From contig JACGCK010000040.1 of NCBI GenBank assembly GCA_014925825.1, positions 248,001-312,000 on the forward strand: 64,000 nt of DNA, in the 5' to 3' direction. This document shows, in pieces, positions 1 through 11,036 of the stretch (position 1 is the stretch's first letter; each line of letters opens with the position of its first letter). The notes under the pieces are model-generated. The model saw only the letters and a list, made by a program, of their open reading frames with translations. It was not told the origin of the DNA and did not search any database. This DNA comes from Pholiota molesta (Eukaryota > Basidiomycota > Agaricomycetes > Agaricales > Strophariaceae). Made by a program: the position numbers and the translations under genes.

Positions 1-385
1 CATTATGCAGCGTCATGGTTCTTCTGGCTCTGCGCAATATTTACTGACTCTCAGTGGCATCCATTGGGACCCCTGTATTAAGTACTTCGCCTGCATTCCA
101 CTGACACTGCGCACTGATCAATCCTTTTGAAACCAAATTTAGGGCAATTTTTGCCAAACAGGGACGAATTATCTCGCGCGCAATCTGTGGGTTGTCTGCG
201 GGCCGATCGGCAACAAGAGAGCTATTCTTGTATCGAGACTGAGGCATTGATCATGAGCCCACGCCGCACGGTGAACAAGTTGTGACAACAAAGCTTACTT
301 ATAAGTTCAATGTTCACATGGCGAACTTTGGCCGTTCCTCGCTTTCTTCCTCCGTGACCGCCCAAACACCCCCAGCTCATCCGTC
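1..385. other. Left edge, upstream of the GH16 gene
   Basis: No gene can be supported here. A 68-codon open frame on the minus strand (41-247) has no recognisable domain. A TATA-like TTATAAG lies near 298-304, about 85 bp before the GH16 start codon, and could serve that promoter. Confidence 0.4.
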
Positions 386-1850
386 ATGAAGACGTCCTCG
401 ATGAGGATACTTTGTTTAGTCCTGCCTTGTCTGCTGGGCCGAGTCTCAGCGATCTACAACCCCATCCTCGAACATGCCGGTGCCACGTTCTTCGACAGGT
501 TTTCGTATTATGGGAATGTGGATAATACAAGCTGGGGTGAGAAACCAACTTCCCATCCGTTCGTTACACCTAATGATATCTTCTGCGTCTAGGAAATGCG
601 ACATACTTGGACCAACCCAGCGCGGTAGCACAAAAATTGACCTTTATCAATGATGCGGGCAACGCAATTGTCAAGGTGGACAATACCACGACCCTCGTCG
701 CAGGAGGTCCTCTGGATGTTGTCAACCGAAACTCTGTGAGCAGTTTGGACACCGCCCATAATATTAGACTCTTACGCGCAATAGATTCGGTTGACTTCAT
801 TAGACACGTATGGACTAGGTTCGCTCATCGTAATGGACGCGGTCCACATTCCTTTTGGCTGCTCTGTGTGGCCGTCGTTCTGGACATTTGGGATGGAGTC
901 CACTTGGCCAGGATCAGGAGAGATTGACATCATCGAGGCGATCAACGGTATGGACAACAATCAGATTGCGCTGCACACCCTTCCAGGCTGCACGCAAGGA
1001 CAGGCGCCCCAGTCAGGAACAACAACAGAGACTGATTGCTCTCCAAAGCGGGGATGTACGGTCACTGAAAATAAACCCAATAGCTTTGGCCCGGGTTTCG
1101 CAACTGCTGGTGGCGGTGTCTTTGCACTTCAAATGGAGGCGACCGGAATAAACCTCTGGTTCTGGAGCGTATGTAGCATTAATCCATTGGCAAGATGTCT
1201 TGCAAACTCACCCCATTATTTTGTGCGTTTTTAGAGAGCAGATATTCCTGCAGATATTCTGTCTGCCACGTCGTCAACGCCAATGGACCCCTCAACATGG
1301 GGAATGCCTTCAGCTGCATATCCCTCAAGTACTTGTGATATCACTCAGTTCTTCCCTCCTCAAAATCTCGTTCTGCTTACTACCCTTTGCGGGAGTTGGT
1401 ATGTATCTAATTAATCTCGTCGACCCTCGAATATTGATTGTCTTCTAGGGCCGGAGTTCCTAGCATCTACTCCAGTACATGCCCGGGAGATTGCGTGCGT
1501 CGTTCTTTGCACTTTTTATCACGTCCATATCTTAAACAATATCATCTTAGTTCGCTAGTAATGTTCTTGGTAACGGAAGCAATTATGCTGATGCCTACTG
1601 GGAGGTCAAGTATATCCGCACGTACATCTCCCCAGATGTACCTCAAACCGGGTCGGTGGCGGCTTTGACATCATCAATATCAGCGGCGACTAACGCAGCG
1701 ACTGGTGCGGCTTCTACCCCCGCGGTGGTAGAAACTGGCGGCAACACTTCCCCGTCTGCCACCCCACACTCATCCTCCGCCGCCTCCTTCAAACTCTGGG
1801 CGCCAGTATGGTTATCGGCGCTCATGGGGTCCTTGTTTAATCTCTTATAA
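386..1850 (+). CDS. Secreted GH16 beta-glucanase with GPI-type tail
   Basis: Glycoside hydrolase family 16 enzyme, of the endo-1,3(4)-beta-glucanase type that acts on cell-wall beta-glucans outside the cell. Six exons fit in phase: 386-536, 593-735, 785-1168, 1235-1398, 1449-1494 and 1551-1850, giving 395 residues. The N-terminus is a signal peptide (MRILCLVLPCLLGRVSA). The catalytic core GEIDIIEA, with the ExDxxE arrangement of nucleophile and acid/base, is in exon 3, next to the aromatic segment WPSFWTFGMESTWPGSG. The last exon adds a Ser/Thr/Ala-rich linker and a hydrophobic end (LWAPVWLSALMGSLFNLL) that looks like a GPI-attachment signal, so the enzyme may be held at the wall or membrane. 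The family is clear; the exact substrate is inferred. Confidence 0.9.
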
Positions 1851-2228
1851 TGAATGATCCCTGGACTTTTTTTTACATTGGTTGTATATGGACAGTTTTT
1901 TGTTGTACTTCCGTTGGACTTCGATCTCCTCACTATACCTCATAACTATTTGGACGCTATTGCTAGGTTGTTTATCTGTGGATTTTAGTAGATCTCCGCC
2001 GTTTATGTCACTCGTTTGAATTTAATGAATATGCGGTGATTGGTCTTGCGATGTCTGCGGAATTTTCAGGTCAACCAGAACTATTCAAAATCATTATTGG
2101 GTGCGGAGGATGGGCCATATGATAAGCTCTTCGTGAACAAAGTAACTGGATGTATAGCAAACAGACCTCCAAATATGCTTCATCTCCTTTTCTTGGATTC
2201 GACGACATACAACACTACATATCTAAAG
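1851..2228. other. Convergent 3' intergenic region
   Basis: This space lies between the 3' ends of the GH16 gene and the minus-strand small secreted protein gene. No gene or repeat was seen. Confidence 0.4.
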
Positions 2229-3045
2229 CTAAATTACCGTTACGGCGAGCATTGCACCAAGCAGGAAAACTGTCTGGACAGCCATGACCCTCGAGTTAGG
2301 ATCTGCATCGCTAGTACTGGTGCCACCACCGCTTCCTCCTGAACCGCTTCCTCCAGTACTACTTCCTCCATTTCCTGATCCAACAGTAACGGTCGCGAGC
2401 GGTAAGAGGGGTCCAGTGACAGTCTTGGACGATGTCACTATTGCCGTTGAGGGCGCGTCTCCATTGAGAATCAACGACGGGGATTGGTCCTCCTCGACGC
2501 ATGTGCCGGTCTTCTTTGAGATATCAAAGCTGCAGTTCTGCCTCGAACCTACGAATTTGACCTGGCCCAATACTTCCTGCGTTATGAGAGGCGGAGCACT
2601 GTGATATGCGGTGGAAGCGCCCTGTTCGATTGTGTCTAGAAGCAAATTAAATCAGGATTGTGCATGTTTTCCGGCTGGTGATAATTACACCAACTTACAG
2701 GTGAGTGTTATTGGCGAATCGAGGAGCGTAACTGTAGTCTGTGGTTCATGAAGTATGATCTTAGTTTGAACTTCCTGGATTTCGTATTTCGTCATTCCAG
2801 CATCTCCGGGCCCAAGCGCGGAGGCGATGATCGTTCCCTCCGTTTCCAACGAGAATGAGGCTGCTGGAGGAACAGCCAGTTCAGCTGGCTGATTTATATA
2901 GTACAATGTCACCACGCTGCCATGAACTAAAACGGCGTTTGAGAGCAGTGACGAGTGATGGATAATCGATATATAACCTACCAGAGCGGATTCCATACAG
3001 AAGCGCAGCTGGAGGAAGCAAAAAGTGACGAGAAGCGACCAACAT
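2229..3045 (-). CDS. Small secreted GPI-type protein, copy 1 (family not recognised)
   Basis: Three exons on the minus strand (3045-2982, 2926-2699, 2635-2229) give 232 residues. The start MLVASRHFLLPPAALLYGI is a signal peptide. The middle part is Thr/Val-rich, contains GPGDAGMTKYEIQEVQTK, and has two cysteines around KTGTCVEEDQ. A Gly/Ser-rich linker (GSGNGGSSTGGSGSGGSGGG) leads to a hydrophobic end (MAVQTVFLLGAMLAVTVI) typical of a GPI signal. I do not recognise the family and assign no function. A second copy with the same intron positions lies at 9282-10049, and their first 60 bp of upstream sequence are also alike. The pair therefore arose by duplication that included the promoter. A cell-surface place is inferred from the two ends of the protein. 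Confidence 0.75.
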
Positions 3046-3560
3046 GGGCGATACTTGAGTGACTCTGTTCCGAACTGTCTAATACCTCTACCTAAATATG
3101 TGTCAGTGCAGATGGTGTGCGGACGATGTCAACGCGATGGAAAGGCGGCGATAATACGACTTTCGATCTTCCAATCCATCTTTCACTTGTTCGCAAGACA
3201 GCGCTTCCTGTATTTTTGATCCTCATCAACCGCGTTCCTGATTATTGACAGGATACAATTCAATTCTCTGAAGATCAACTGTGTATCGAGTTTTGGGTTA
3301 TGTCTTGCTTAAAGTTGATTAGGATAATATCCTTCCACCACTTGGATTCTGAAGCTAGGAAGCGAAGTCGACCTAGGCGGTATGCTATTGTGAGACTAGT
3401 AGACATTTTATGGAGTGTAGATCTGGATTGGGGAATTTATATTTGCACGTAGTTAATGAGAGATTTATATACATAGTCGCAGAGCACAGAGGGTTATCCA
3501 CTATAATTATTAGCAATGAAAATGACTGACGGAGGGTATCATACGACGAATCAAGCCGGG
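3046..3560. other. Intergenic, promoter side of the small secreted protein
   Basis: About 60 bp next to 3046 match the upstream region of copy 2 (10050-10110), for example the AACTG and AATACCT words. The rest is AT-rich and shows no gene or clear repeat. Confidence 0.45.
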
Positions 3561-4795
3561 TTAAACAATATTAGAAAGAGCGCCCATCATCTTCAAATAT
3601 GTGCCTGGCGAGCTGGAGGCGCCTTTCCCTTTCGCGCCGATAAAGGAATCGAGGAGGCCTATTCCCGCATCACGACCAGCCACGTAGTCCGCGAGGTATT
3701 TCGCAGCAGTCGCGTCTTTCGTTTTGGTTATCCGAGCAATATCATTGCTCAGGGAGGACGTTTTCAAACCAGCAGATGAAGACGCGATGAGCGAGTGCAG
3801 AACTCCTAGGAATGTCTGAGGACGGCCGTTTGAGACGAGCCATTCGGGGTGGGTGAAGAAACGGTACTTCCGGGGCAGGAACCGTATCCGAGGATGTAAG
3901 GGTAGTGTCGTAGCGCTCGTTGTTCCTGGGTGAGAGAGGTCCAACCCAATCCTGGGAGAGAAATAGATCGTTGGGAGCGTTTGCGATGCTGCTGTGGGGA
4001 CAGGCTTCAGGGATAGAGAAGTGCTTCGTTGAGCGTCCGCTTCTGATGGAAATGGGGCGGTGTTGTTCAGCCATTTCTTCTGGACAAGGTCTTCGATGCC
4101 TTCCGAGCCACTGGCGCTGAGAATGAGGTCGACGAGGAGAGAAGGTCCCGAGGTGACTTTGCCGGATTTGACCTGTCGAACGGAGCGTAACAGGATGCCG
4201 CCTCGCAAAAGACGGTCACCGTTGCCAGCAGCTGGTGGTGCATCAGAGACGAGTTGCGGTGGTCCTCCGAACGTCAGATCCATCCCTTTACGCGATCCGT
4301 TTCTGTACATGGTGAGGCTGGTTGAGCTTCGAGTCGAATCGCGTGAACGCTGGGGAGCACGATGAAAATACCTATGGATTTAAGATGAGCAGTCGTTCGA
4401 AAGTCTTTGTGAGCGAAGAATCTAACATACCATCGACCGCTGACTCTCTGCTCTTCGCTCCCATGTGTGAATGGGTCTTCATGACATTCTGCAAACTGCA
4501 GATAAAATTCGGCTTCCAATATCTCCAACTCCATTTCTTGGGCGTTTTCGCGTCGCACCACGAGTCTAAACTCGTGCATGAGCGCTTTCGCTATCCGGTC
4601 AAAGCGCGACGCAATTTCCTCTTCCGTATCAACCAGAGAGAAGTCCAAGAGATTTTTGAAGGCCAGCAGTTTTTCATTGGCGCTGGCTTCGTCCATGGTC
4701 GTATGGCTGCCTTCTCCGAGATCGTCTGCAGCAGGTTTCCTCTTTTTGAATATGGAGTAGACCTCTCCTTCCGTTTTTCGCTTTTTCTCCGGCAT
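3561..4795 (-). CDS. Fungal nuclear-type protein of unknown function
   Basis: Two exons (4795-4431 and 4371-3561) separated by a 59-bp intron give 391 residues. The intron end at 4372 was chosen because it restores a WYFHRAP segment that continues in frame into RSSTSLTMYRNGSRKGMDLT. This sequence style (DPFTHGSEEQ..GRWYFHR..RKGMDLTFG) is one I know from a conserved but uncharacterised fungal family. The N-terminus has two basic clusters (KKRK and KKRK about 14 residues apart) resembling a bipartite nuclear signal. I start at MPEKKRKTEG; a start 17 codons upstream is open. The gene sits between a small secreted protein and a phytase and looks unrelated to both. It interrupts the pair that is adjacent in the second copy of the duplication. 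Confidence 0.7.
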
Positions 4796-5470
4796 TGGGA
4801 TTGGAAAATAGCAGGAATAGCTGAGATGTGGGGAATCAGCGCCCAATGATGTGCCACGTATGCGAAGGTGTGGTTGCAGATCAGATTGAAAATGGCAAAC
4901 TTGAACGCGCTCTCATCCAAAGGTCTTGGCCGTGTCTTCCGCAGGCCAGTATCTTGTGAGCGCTCGTCAAAAATCAGGCCTCAAGGCCTCAAGGTCAAGC
5001 CTGTCTGAATGCTTGAATCCAATGAGGTAGATATAGCGCAGTAGACTATCATGCGAGGTACAAAATGAAGACGGGAGGAGTCAACTCAAAAGCGGCGGCA
5101 AATCTAATTCTGGAAATAGATGGCACGTGGCAAATATGATTGGCTGAGAAGATTCGCACGATACTGATGCAGCTTTATCTGGATTCTGAACTCTCCACGC
5201 AACATGCTTCAAACAGACTTCAGACCGACGCTATTATAAGCACTACAATGTGCTTCTTTGGTATAGATACCCGCTGTGTCTATGTCGGGATCCTTCTTAC
5301 CGTATAACCAGGGACTCAGCACAGCATCGATGTTATCTTTTGCATCCCCCTGCCTCCGCCATCCGTCCTCGCTCAGCTACTCCGCGCGCAGTGGTTAACA
5401 GGGCCTCTTTCGACGAAGACAGGAACCAGACATTGTTGGGGTTTATTCGGGGCTTATAGACGCTTCGGCG
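4796..5470. other. Intergenic, phytase 1 promoter region
   Basis: This divergent promoter space contains the CACGTG/ATTGG module listed separately and a TATA-like TATTATAAG near 5232-5240. A short direct repeat (AAGGCCTCAAGG) lies near 4982-4997. Confidence 0.5.
5121..5145. promoter_or_regulatory. CACGTG + ATTGG module upstream of phytase 1
   Basis: CACGTG at 5124-5129 and ATTGG (an inverted CCAAT) at 5139-5143 are 15 bp apart, start to start. The same pair with the same spacing lies before the second phytase. CACGTG is the core bound by Pho4/NUC-1-type bHLH activators of phosphatase genes in fungi. The link to phosphate control is an inference. Confidence 0.6.
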
Positions 5471-7421
5471 ATGCTTGAGCATACACATGGAAAAATGGCA
5501 GATGAAGATTTGGGATCCGAAGGCGCGCCGTTGCTCTCCCCGCCTTTCACCCAGCCCCAGCATAGGTCGCGTTTCGCAAGGTTCTGGATGCCGAACATCA
5601 TGGGACGTCGTCCTGCTTCCAAAGCGCCTTGGGGAACGGTGAAAGGAGTGGAGCATGGGAGCGGAGGCACCAGCGTGTATGATGTTAAAAAGTCGAAAGC
5701 TGTCTGTCTCGCAGGAATTTCGTTCTTTTGTCTGGCTGCGGTCTTGCTGTCCTTCTCAGGAGTGGGCTTCCATCCTTTACCTAGCCATGCCAACTTTCTT
5801 TCAGAATCTAGAGCTATACGACACTCATGGGGAGCATATGCCCCCTACTATTCTGTGGAACCATATACCCCACCCCCAGACAACTGTCGCATCACTCAGG
5901 TCTGTTTTCTTCGTTGTACACCACTTTGCTAAACAGTCATACTGAAGCATATCGTTTTTCGACCAGGTTAATATTGTACGTTTTCCTTCAGCTGACGTTC
6001 AATCATCCATATCGAGCGTTGATTCCAATACATGATAGATTCAGCGCCATGGTGCCCGTTTTCCAACATTCGGTGCCTCCTTACGCATCATCGCAGCAGT
6101 AGAGAAGCTTCAAAGAGCAACAAATTATACCACGTCCGAGCTCTCTTTCCTTTCGAACTACACGTATACACTCGCGACAAATGCAGACCTTCTCCCTTTC
6201 GGCGCATTCCAGTGAGCGAGCGAGAGTTCTGGTGTCTGCGAACATGCGTGTGCTGAAAATGCCCTATCAGATCCAGGGAATCTGGGCACGAAGCTTACGA
6301 GCGCTACTCAAACCTTATTTCCCATGAGAACCTCCCTTTTGTCCGGGCTTCGTCAGGGGTGCGTGTCGTTGATTCTGCCAATAATTGGACTTTAGGTATG
6401 CTGCATGGCAAGCGTGCTATTCGAAGGCTCGAACTTTACTTACCACTACTATTCTTGTTGTGCAGGGTTCTCGATCGCTTCTCATAGAGTATACACTCCG
6501 AAACTTTCAGTGATCCTGTCAGAAAGCGTAAGCACCGTGGCCTGTCAATTTGCATCTTATGGCTGACGTTCGATTTCAGCTCAACGATACCCTCGACGAC
6601 AAAATGTGTCCGAATGTCGGCTCCTCTGACGCTGAAACGGCGATCTGGGCGAACATCTATGCCACTCCCATCGCTGCGCGCTTGAACGCGCAAGCCATCG
6701 GCGCGAATCTGACGCCGCTGGACGTCACCTCGCTGATGGCGTTGTGTGCATTCGAGTCCATTGCGAACCACGCACGGAGTCCGTTCTGCGCGCTGTTCAC
6801 GCCAGAAGAGTATACGCAATACGAATACTTTGTCGATCTCGGAAAATATTACAAAACGGGGTTCGTACTCTACTTCCTATATCTTCCCAATTTCTCGAAT
6901 AACTCATTCATCCGCTCCAAAGTCCCGGCGCGTACCTCGGCCGCGTGCAAGGCGTTGGCTACGTCAATGAGCTCCTCGCGCGCCTCACCGGCACCGCCGT
7001 CGCCGACCGCACGCAGACCAACCGCACGCTCGACGCCGCCCCGGCGACGTTCCCGCTGCATCGCGCGCTCTACGCTGACTTCTCGCACGACAACCAGATG
7101 GTGGCGGTCTTCGCCGCGCTCGGCCTGTTCAAGCAGCGCGCGGCGCTCGACCCGGCGAGGCCTGACGGCGTGCGGACGTGGGTCGTCAGCCGCCTGACGC
7201 CGTTCAGCGGGCGGATGGTCGTCGAGCGCCTGGCGTGTGGGGGGCGGGGGAAGGGGGGTGGGGCTGAGACGTATGTGCGGATCCTGGTGAACGACGCGCT
7301 GCAGCCGCTTGAGTTCTGTGGTGGGGATCAGGACGGGCTCTGTACGTTGCGAGATTTTGTGGAGAGTCAGGTGTATGCGAGGGAGAATGGGCAAGGCGAT
7401 TTCGAGAAGTGTTTCGAGTAG
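5471..7421 (+). CDS. Membrane-anchored histidine acid phosphatase / phytase, copy 1
   Basis: Phytase-type enzyme that releases phosphate from phytate or other phosphomonoesters. Seven exons (5471-5899, 5967-5975, 6039-6211, 6271-6395, 6466-6527, 6580-6860, 6923-7421) give 525 residues. The active-site motif RHGARFPT is at the start of exon 3 and the proton-donor motif SHDNQM is in exon 7. Both are intact, and the cysteines LCAF, FCAL, FCGG, LCTL and KCFE fit the fungal family. The N-terminus has a cytosolic stretch and one hydrophobic segment (AVCLAGISFFCLAAVLLSF), so it is a type II membrane protein unless cleaved. Exon 2 is only 9 nt (Val-Asn-Ile). A start at the second methionine (5495) is also possible. 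A paralogue with the same intron positions lies at 11037-13091. Confidence 0.9.
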
Positions 7422-8084
7422 GTGTGCGGGGGATACTTGCCCGTTGCGGCGTTGCATGCTGTGCAGGGATGCTAGGCATGAAGGGGACATGTATGTATGT
7501 GCGGCATTTTGCGAGGGACGTAATCACGACGATCTAGAAAGACTATGTATGCAAGTTTGCGTGGCCAAATTTAGCCATATTGCGAATAGGCGCCCGTGTC
7601 AGTACCACTTGTCTCGCTTCATTCCACGCATCCCAAATTTTGGACGATACCTTTGATTACTTACGTCTTCGCCACGCCTGTGATCATATAGTGTACGACG
7701 GTCTCGGTGTATACGCTACGCGAACGCCCTGTTAGATCACTGTGGTTAATCGTTTCCGAGAATTTGGGATGAATGGTGAAGTAGCTCTTATGTCGACAGT
7801 TATGACTGAGTCATGGAGAAGCCATAATTAAAACATAACCCGCGACTTCTAGCTCAATAAATGTCGATCGACCTCTATTATAACTGGTGGCCTCGGTATG
7901 AAACCAGTAATAGCCATTCTAGCCAAGCATGCACAAAAACGGCAGGTTCTTCCTAACCGAGCAAGTTCACAGTCGAGTCCTATTTTGGTTACTCCATTTT
8001 GTCCAAGCTTCTTAAATTACCGTGGAGCGTGCAAGACCGCCAACTGAAAATGTTTCGAAAGGACAAGAAACGCACCTTGTCCCA
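7422..8084. other. Intergenic, hydrophobin 1 upstream region
   Basis: From about 7740 onward this sequence is homologous to the region upstream of hydrophobin 2 (29950-30310). Shared blocks include GCGACTTCTAGCTCAAT, TAGCCAAGCAT, TCCTATTTT.GTTACTC and TGTTTCGAAA. No gene was seen. Confidence 0.6.
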
Positions 8085-8153
8085 CCAGCGCACGAGCCAC
8101 CGTCGAGGGTATAAGACGGGCTCGAGATGGTCCCCTCTTTCCTCAGTCGAATA
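8085..8153 (+). promoter_or_regulatory. Hydrophobin 1 core promoter
   Basis: CCAGCGCACGAGCC (8085-8098), TATAAGA (8110-8116) and CAGTCGAATA (8144-8153) lie 66-109 bp before the ATG. CACGAG to TATA is 19 bp and TATA to CAGTCGAATA is 34 bp. Both distances are the same in the other two hydrophobin promoters. The last word probably covers the transcription start. Confidence 0.75.
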
Positions 8154-8218
8154 TCCTCTTTCGCCTTCACTCGCAACCACCTTAACTTCGGTTTATAACC
8201 CACCACCCACCCAACACC

Positions 8219-8695
8219 ATGTTCTCCAAGCTCGCTTTCTTCACCGCTGCCTCCATGGCTGCCTTCGTCGCCGCTGCCCCCTGGGCCGGCGACGGCGTCT
8301 CTGGCTCGTGCAACACCGGCCCCGTCCAATGCTGTTCGTCTCTTTTCCACCGCATTTTTTTGCGATGAGTTTGCTTACTTTCATTATTCCACACAACACA
8401 TAGGCAACTCCGTCCAAAACGCCGACGCCCCCGGAATCTCCTCGCTTTTGGCGCTCGTCGGTGCCAGCGTGAACGGCCTCACCGGACAGGTCGGCGTCAC
8501 CTGCAGCCCCATCTCCGTCATCGGAGGCGGCGTCGGCTCGGACTGCACCGCGCAGCCCGTCTGCTGCAGCAACAACAGCTTCAGTGCGTTTTCCTTCGTT
8601 CTTCGTCCTTGGAAGTAACAGAGGATATTGACGATGTGCTGGATATAGACGGTGTCGTCGCTCTTGGCTGCACCCCCATCAACGTCGGCCTTTAA
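8219..8695 (+). CDS. Class I hydrophobin 1
   Basis: A small secreted protein that self-assembles into amphipathic films on hyphae and fruit bodies. Three exons (8219-8333, 8404-8583, 8649-8695) give 113 residues. A signal peptide (FFTAASMAAFVAAA) is followed by the eight-cysteine hydrophobin pattern: SCNTGPVQCC, then VTC, DC, PVCC and a final GC before TPINVGL. The long, Gly-containing spacing between the third and fourth cysteines fits class I. The splice sites lie at the same places as in the two other hydrophobins (30463 and 31535), with the middle exon exactly 180 nt in all three. It sits alone between phytase 1 and the second small secreted protein. Confidence 0.93.
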
Positions 8696-9281
8696 GGCCT
8701 GAATCATCTCCCAGCGGATTTTTTAGACTGAGGCTTGCATAGAGTACTTGGTTGATCGCGCGCTGGGATTGTGTATATTTAAATTATAGCCACGGTTGTA
8801 TACCAGGGTCCCAATTATAGTTTTCATTGAGCCGCTGCTCATACTTGCGATTCGGAATATGGAACTTAGGTCGCAGATATGTGGACCGCGACATTCAGAA
8901 GAAATGGGTGAATCAATGTCGGTTGTAAATTGTTATTCAGCCATATACTAGTATTCTCCACGGAAGACATACTGTGATGGGAGAAGTCTCGAGCCCTTCC
9001 TGAACAAAGAGAGGGCTTTGCTCCCAGATCATCTCCTTTACTGGGATTAGTTTTGGGCGATCTTAATAATTCGAAGTCGTGAAGATCAGTGAGAAACCAG
9101 ATTGCGGCCAAGCTTAACCAGGCCAACTTTTCCTTATCATTACACGTGTTTATCATTGCTTGAAGTCCTTCCATACATACACCTTATTGACAGTTGACTG
9201 CTTTAGTGTTCGCCATTCTCCACATAATATTACGCCTCCTCTCGGGTCTCGAAGAACGAACAAATCAAAATCAAAGAGTAA
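8696..9281. other. Convergent 3' intergenic region
   Basis: AT-rich sequence between the 3' ends of hydrophobin 1 and the minus-strand gene. Open frames here have no recognisable features. Nothing else was seen. Confidence 0.4.
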
Positions 9282-10049
9282 TCATAAAGTGGCTATAGCG
9301 AGCGTTGCACCGAGCAAGAAAACGCCAGTCGTCATAATCATTGCGTTACGTTTTGCGTCACTGGTTATAACGGTCGCGAGTGGCAAGAGGGGACCAGTGA
9401 CGGTTACGGACGATGTCACTATTGCCGTCGAGGTCGACGCGTCTCCGTTGTCAACGAGTGAGGGGGATTGGTCTTCCCCGATGCAGATTCCAGTATTCTT
9501 CGAGAGATCCAAGCTGCAGTTTTGGTTCATACCTACGTATGCGACCTGTGCCGACCCTTGTTGGACTACAGTTATGAGAGGCGGAGAACTTTGATATGCG
9601 GTGGAAGCGCCTTGCTCGATCGTGTCTGGATGCAGATAAGTCGGGACTCAACATCTTTTTCCAGTCCATGATAATCACATCAGCTTACATGTATGCGTTA
9701 CTGGCGAGTCAAAGAATGTGATTGTAGTATCTGGCTGATGAACTATGAGCTTGCTTTGAATTTCCTGAATTTCGTATCTCGTCATGCCAGCATCTCCGGG
9801 CCCAATGACTGAGGCGATGGTTGTTCCCGGCGATTCCACAGAAATTGATTCGGTTGTAGGTGTTCCTATAGGTGTTCCAGTAGGTGTCGGGAATTGCTGA
9901 CTGACATAGTACAATGTCACCACCCCTCCATGAACTAGAACGGTATTTAAGAGTGATAACAAGTGGTAATCGATAAACAACCTACCAGGACCGATTCCAT
10001 ACAGAAGCGCAGCTAAAGGCAGCAAGAATTGACGAGACGCGACCAACAT
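9282..10049 (-). CDS. Small secreted GPI-type protein, copy 2
   Basis: Paralogue of the gene at 2229-3045. Three exons run from 10049 (MLVASRQFLLPLAALLYGI, a signal peptide) through VHGGVVTLYYV and GPGDAGMTRYEIQEIQSK to a third exon with TIEQGASTAYQSSPPLIT. The two cysteines of copy 1 recur in NQNCSLDLSKNTGICIGEDQ. The C-terminal hydrophobic end (MTTGVFLLGATLAIATL) looks like a GPI signal, but the Gly-rich linker of copy 1 is missing. The first intron (51 bp) happens to be stop-free and in a multiple of three, so its removal rests on comparison with copy 1, where the intron is 55 bp. It lies head-to-head with phytase 2. The family is not recognised. Confidence 0.75.
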
Positions 10050-11036
10050 GGGGGATTCGGGTGGCGCTGTTCAGAACTGCTGTCCAATACCTTTCTTATA
10101 TTTTTGTCTGTATGGACTATCATGATAATAATCGCTGTTACCATCAATTTCAGGGCACAATTTAGGAGAACATCTGATCCACGGCCCACGGGGGTGGGAC
10201 CTGATAGGGACCAATGTGGAATCCGAAATTGATGGTGTGATATCTGTGGTCATCAGGTGGCCTCAGGGGAACGCTTGAGCGCTTGAGCGCTTGTCATTGA
10301 GCACGGAGCGGTGAGATAATTATAATGCCTCAGTCAGAAGGAATAAAGCAGAACTACTGTGGATTAAAGTAGATAATCAATCCCGTTAATTTTCTAGTGA
10401 GCTGATTGAACCAACTGATATGGTCCCTGCTGTTGATTAAGTGGTCTTACGGCCATGAAAACAAAGTATCGAAGTTTTGTTCAATTCCATTGATAGTCAT
10501 AATTATTTATTGCAACTTTATTGTCGGTCACATACTATGTATTCAAATGGTCTTCAACTACATTTATATACTCTAACTAAGCCTGATCATGAGGCTGCTG
10601 CTTAAATAAAATCCTCATAGTTGGTCTGCCTCTAATGGAACGCGTTGAACATTCAGCGCGCGATTATACTACAAAACTTGAAGCCTGAGACTCAAGCCAA
10701 CCAAGCAGCGCGTTCTGCAAGCGTCTCATTAAAATCAGAGTCTTCAAAGCTTCAAAAAAGCTTCAAAGTTGCTTCAAAGTTCAAATGTTCAGGCGGAGTC
10801 TGTCAGACAGCCTCACCTCCGGCACGTGGATGATGCGATTGGCTCAGCGCCTCGTCAAATGCCGAATCACGACCTGGCCGCAGAATCGCCTGCAACGGGT
10901 GTGCTTCTACCAACCATGCCTGAACCATGCCATGGTATTTTCTCTGAAATGATTTGTACGCCTACTTTCACCAGTCTACCACCGCCCTATCTCGTTCGAT
11001 TCGCATTCGCACCCAGATCAGCACTCATAACGTCCA
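10050..11036. other. Intergenic between small secreted protein 2 and phytase 2
   Basis: A divergent promoter region. It has short CGCTTGAG repeats near 10272-10291, TTCAAAG-type direct repeats at 10743-10790, and the phytase 2 CACGTG module. No gene was seen. Confidence 0.45.
10821..10844. promoter_or_regulatory. CACGTG + ATTGG module upstream of phytase 2
   Basis: CACGTG at 10823-10828 and ATTGG at 10838-10842, 15 bp start to start, as before phytase 1. GGCACGTGG and GATTGGCT are identical in both promoters, while the sequence around them differs, so the module looks selected. Confidence 0.6.

Noticed and set aside
5967..6050. First impression that phytase 1 lacks residues before its RHG motif
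   Set aside because: Moving the acceptor to 6038 restores Ile-Gln before RHGARFPT, so the motif is complete.
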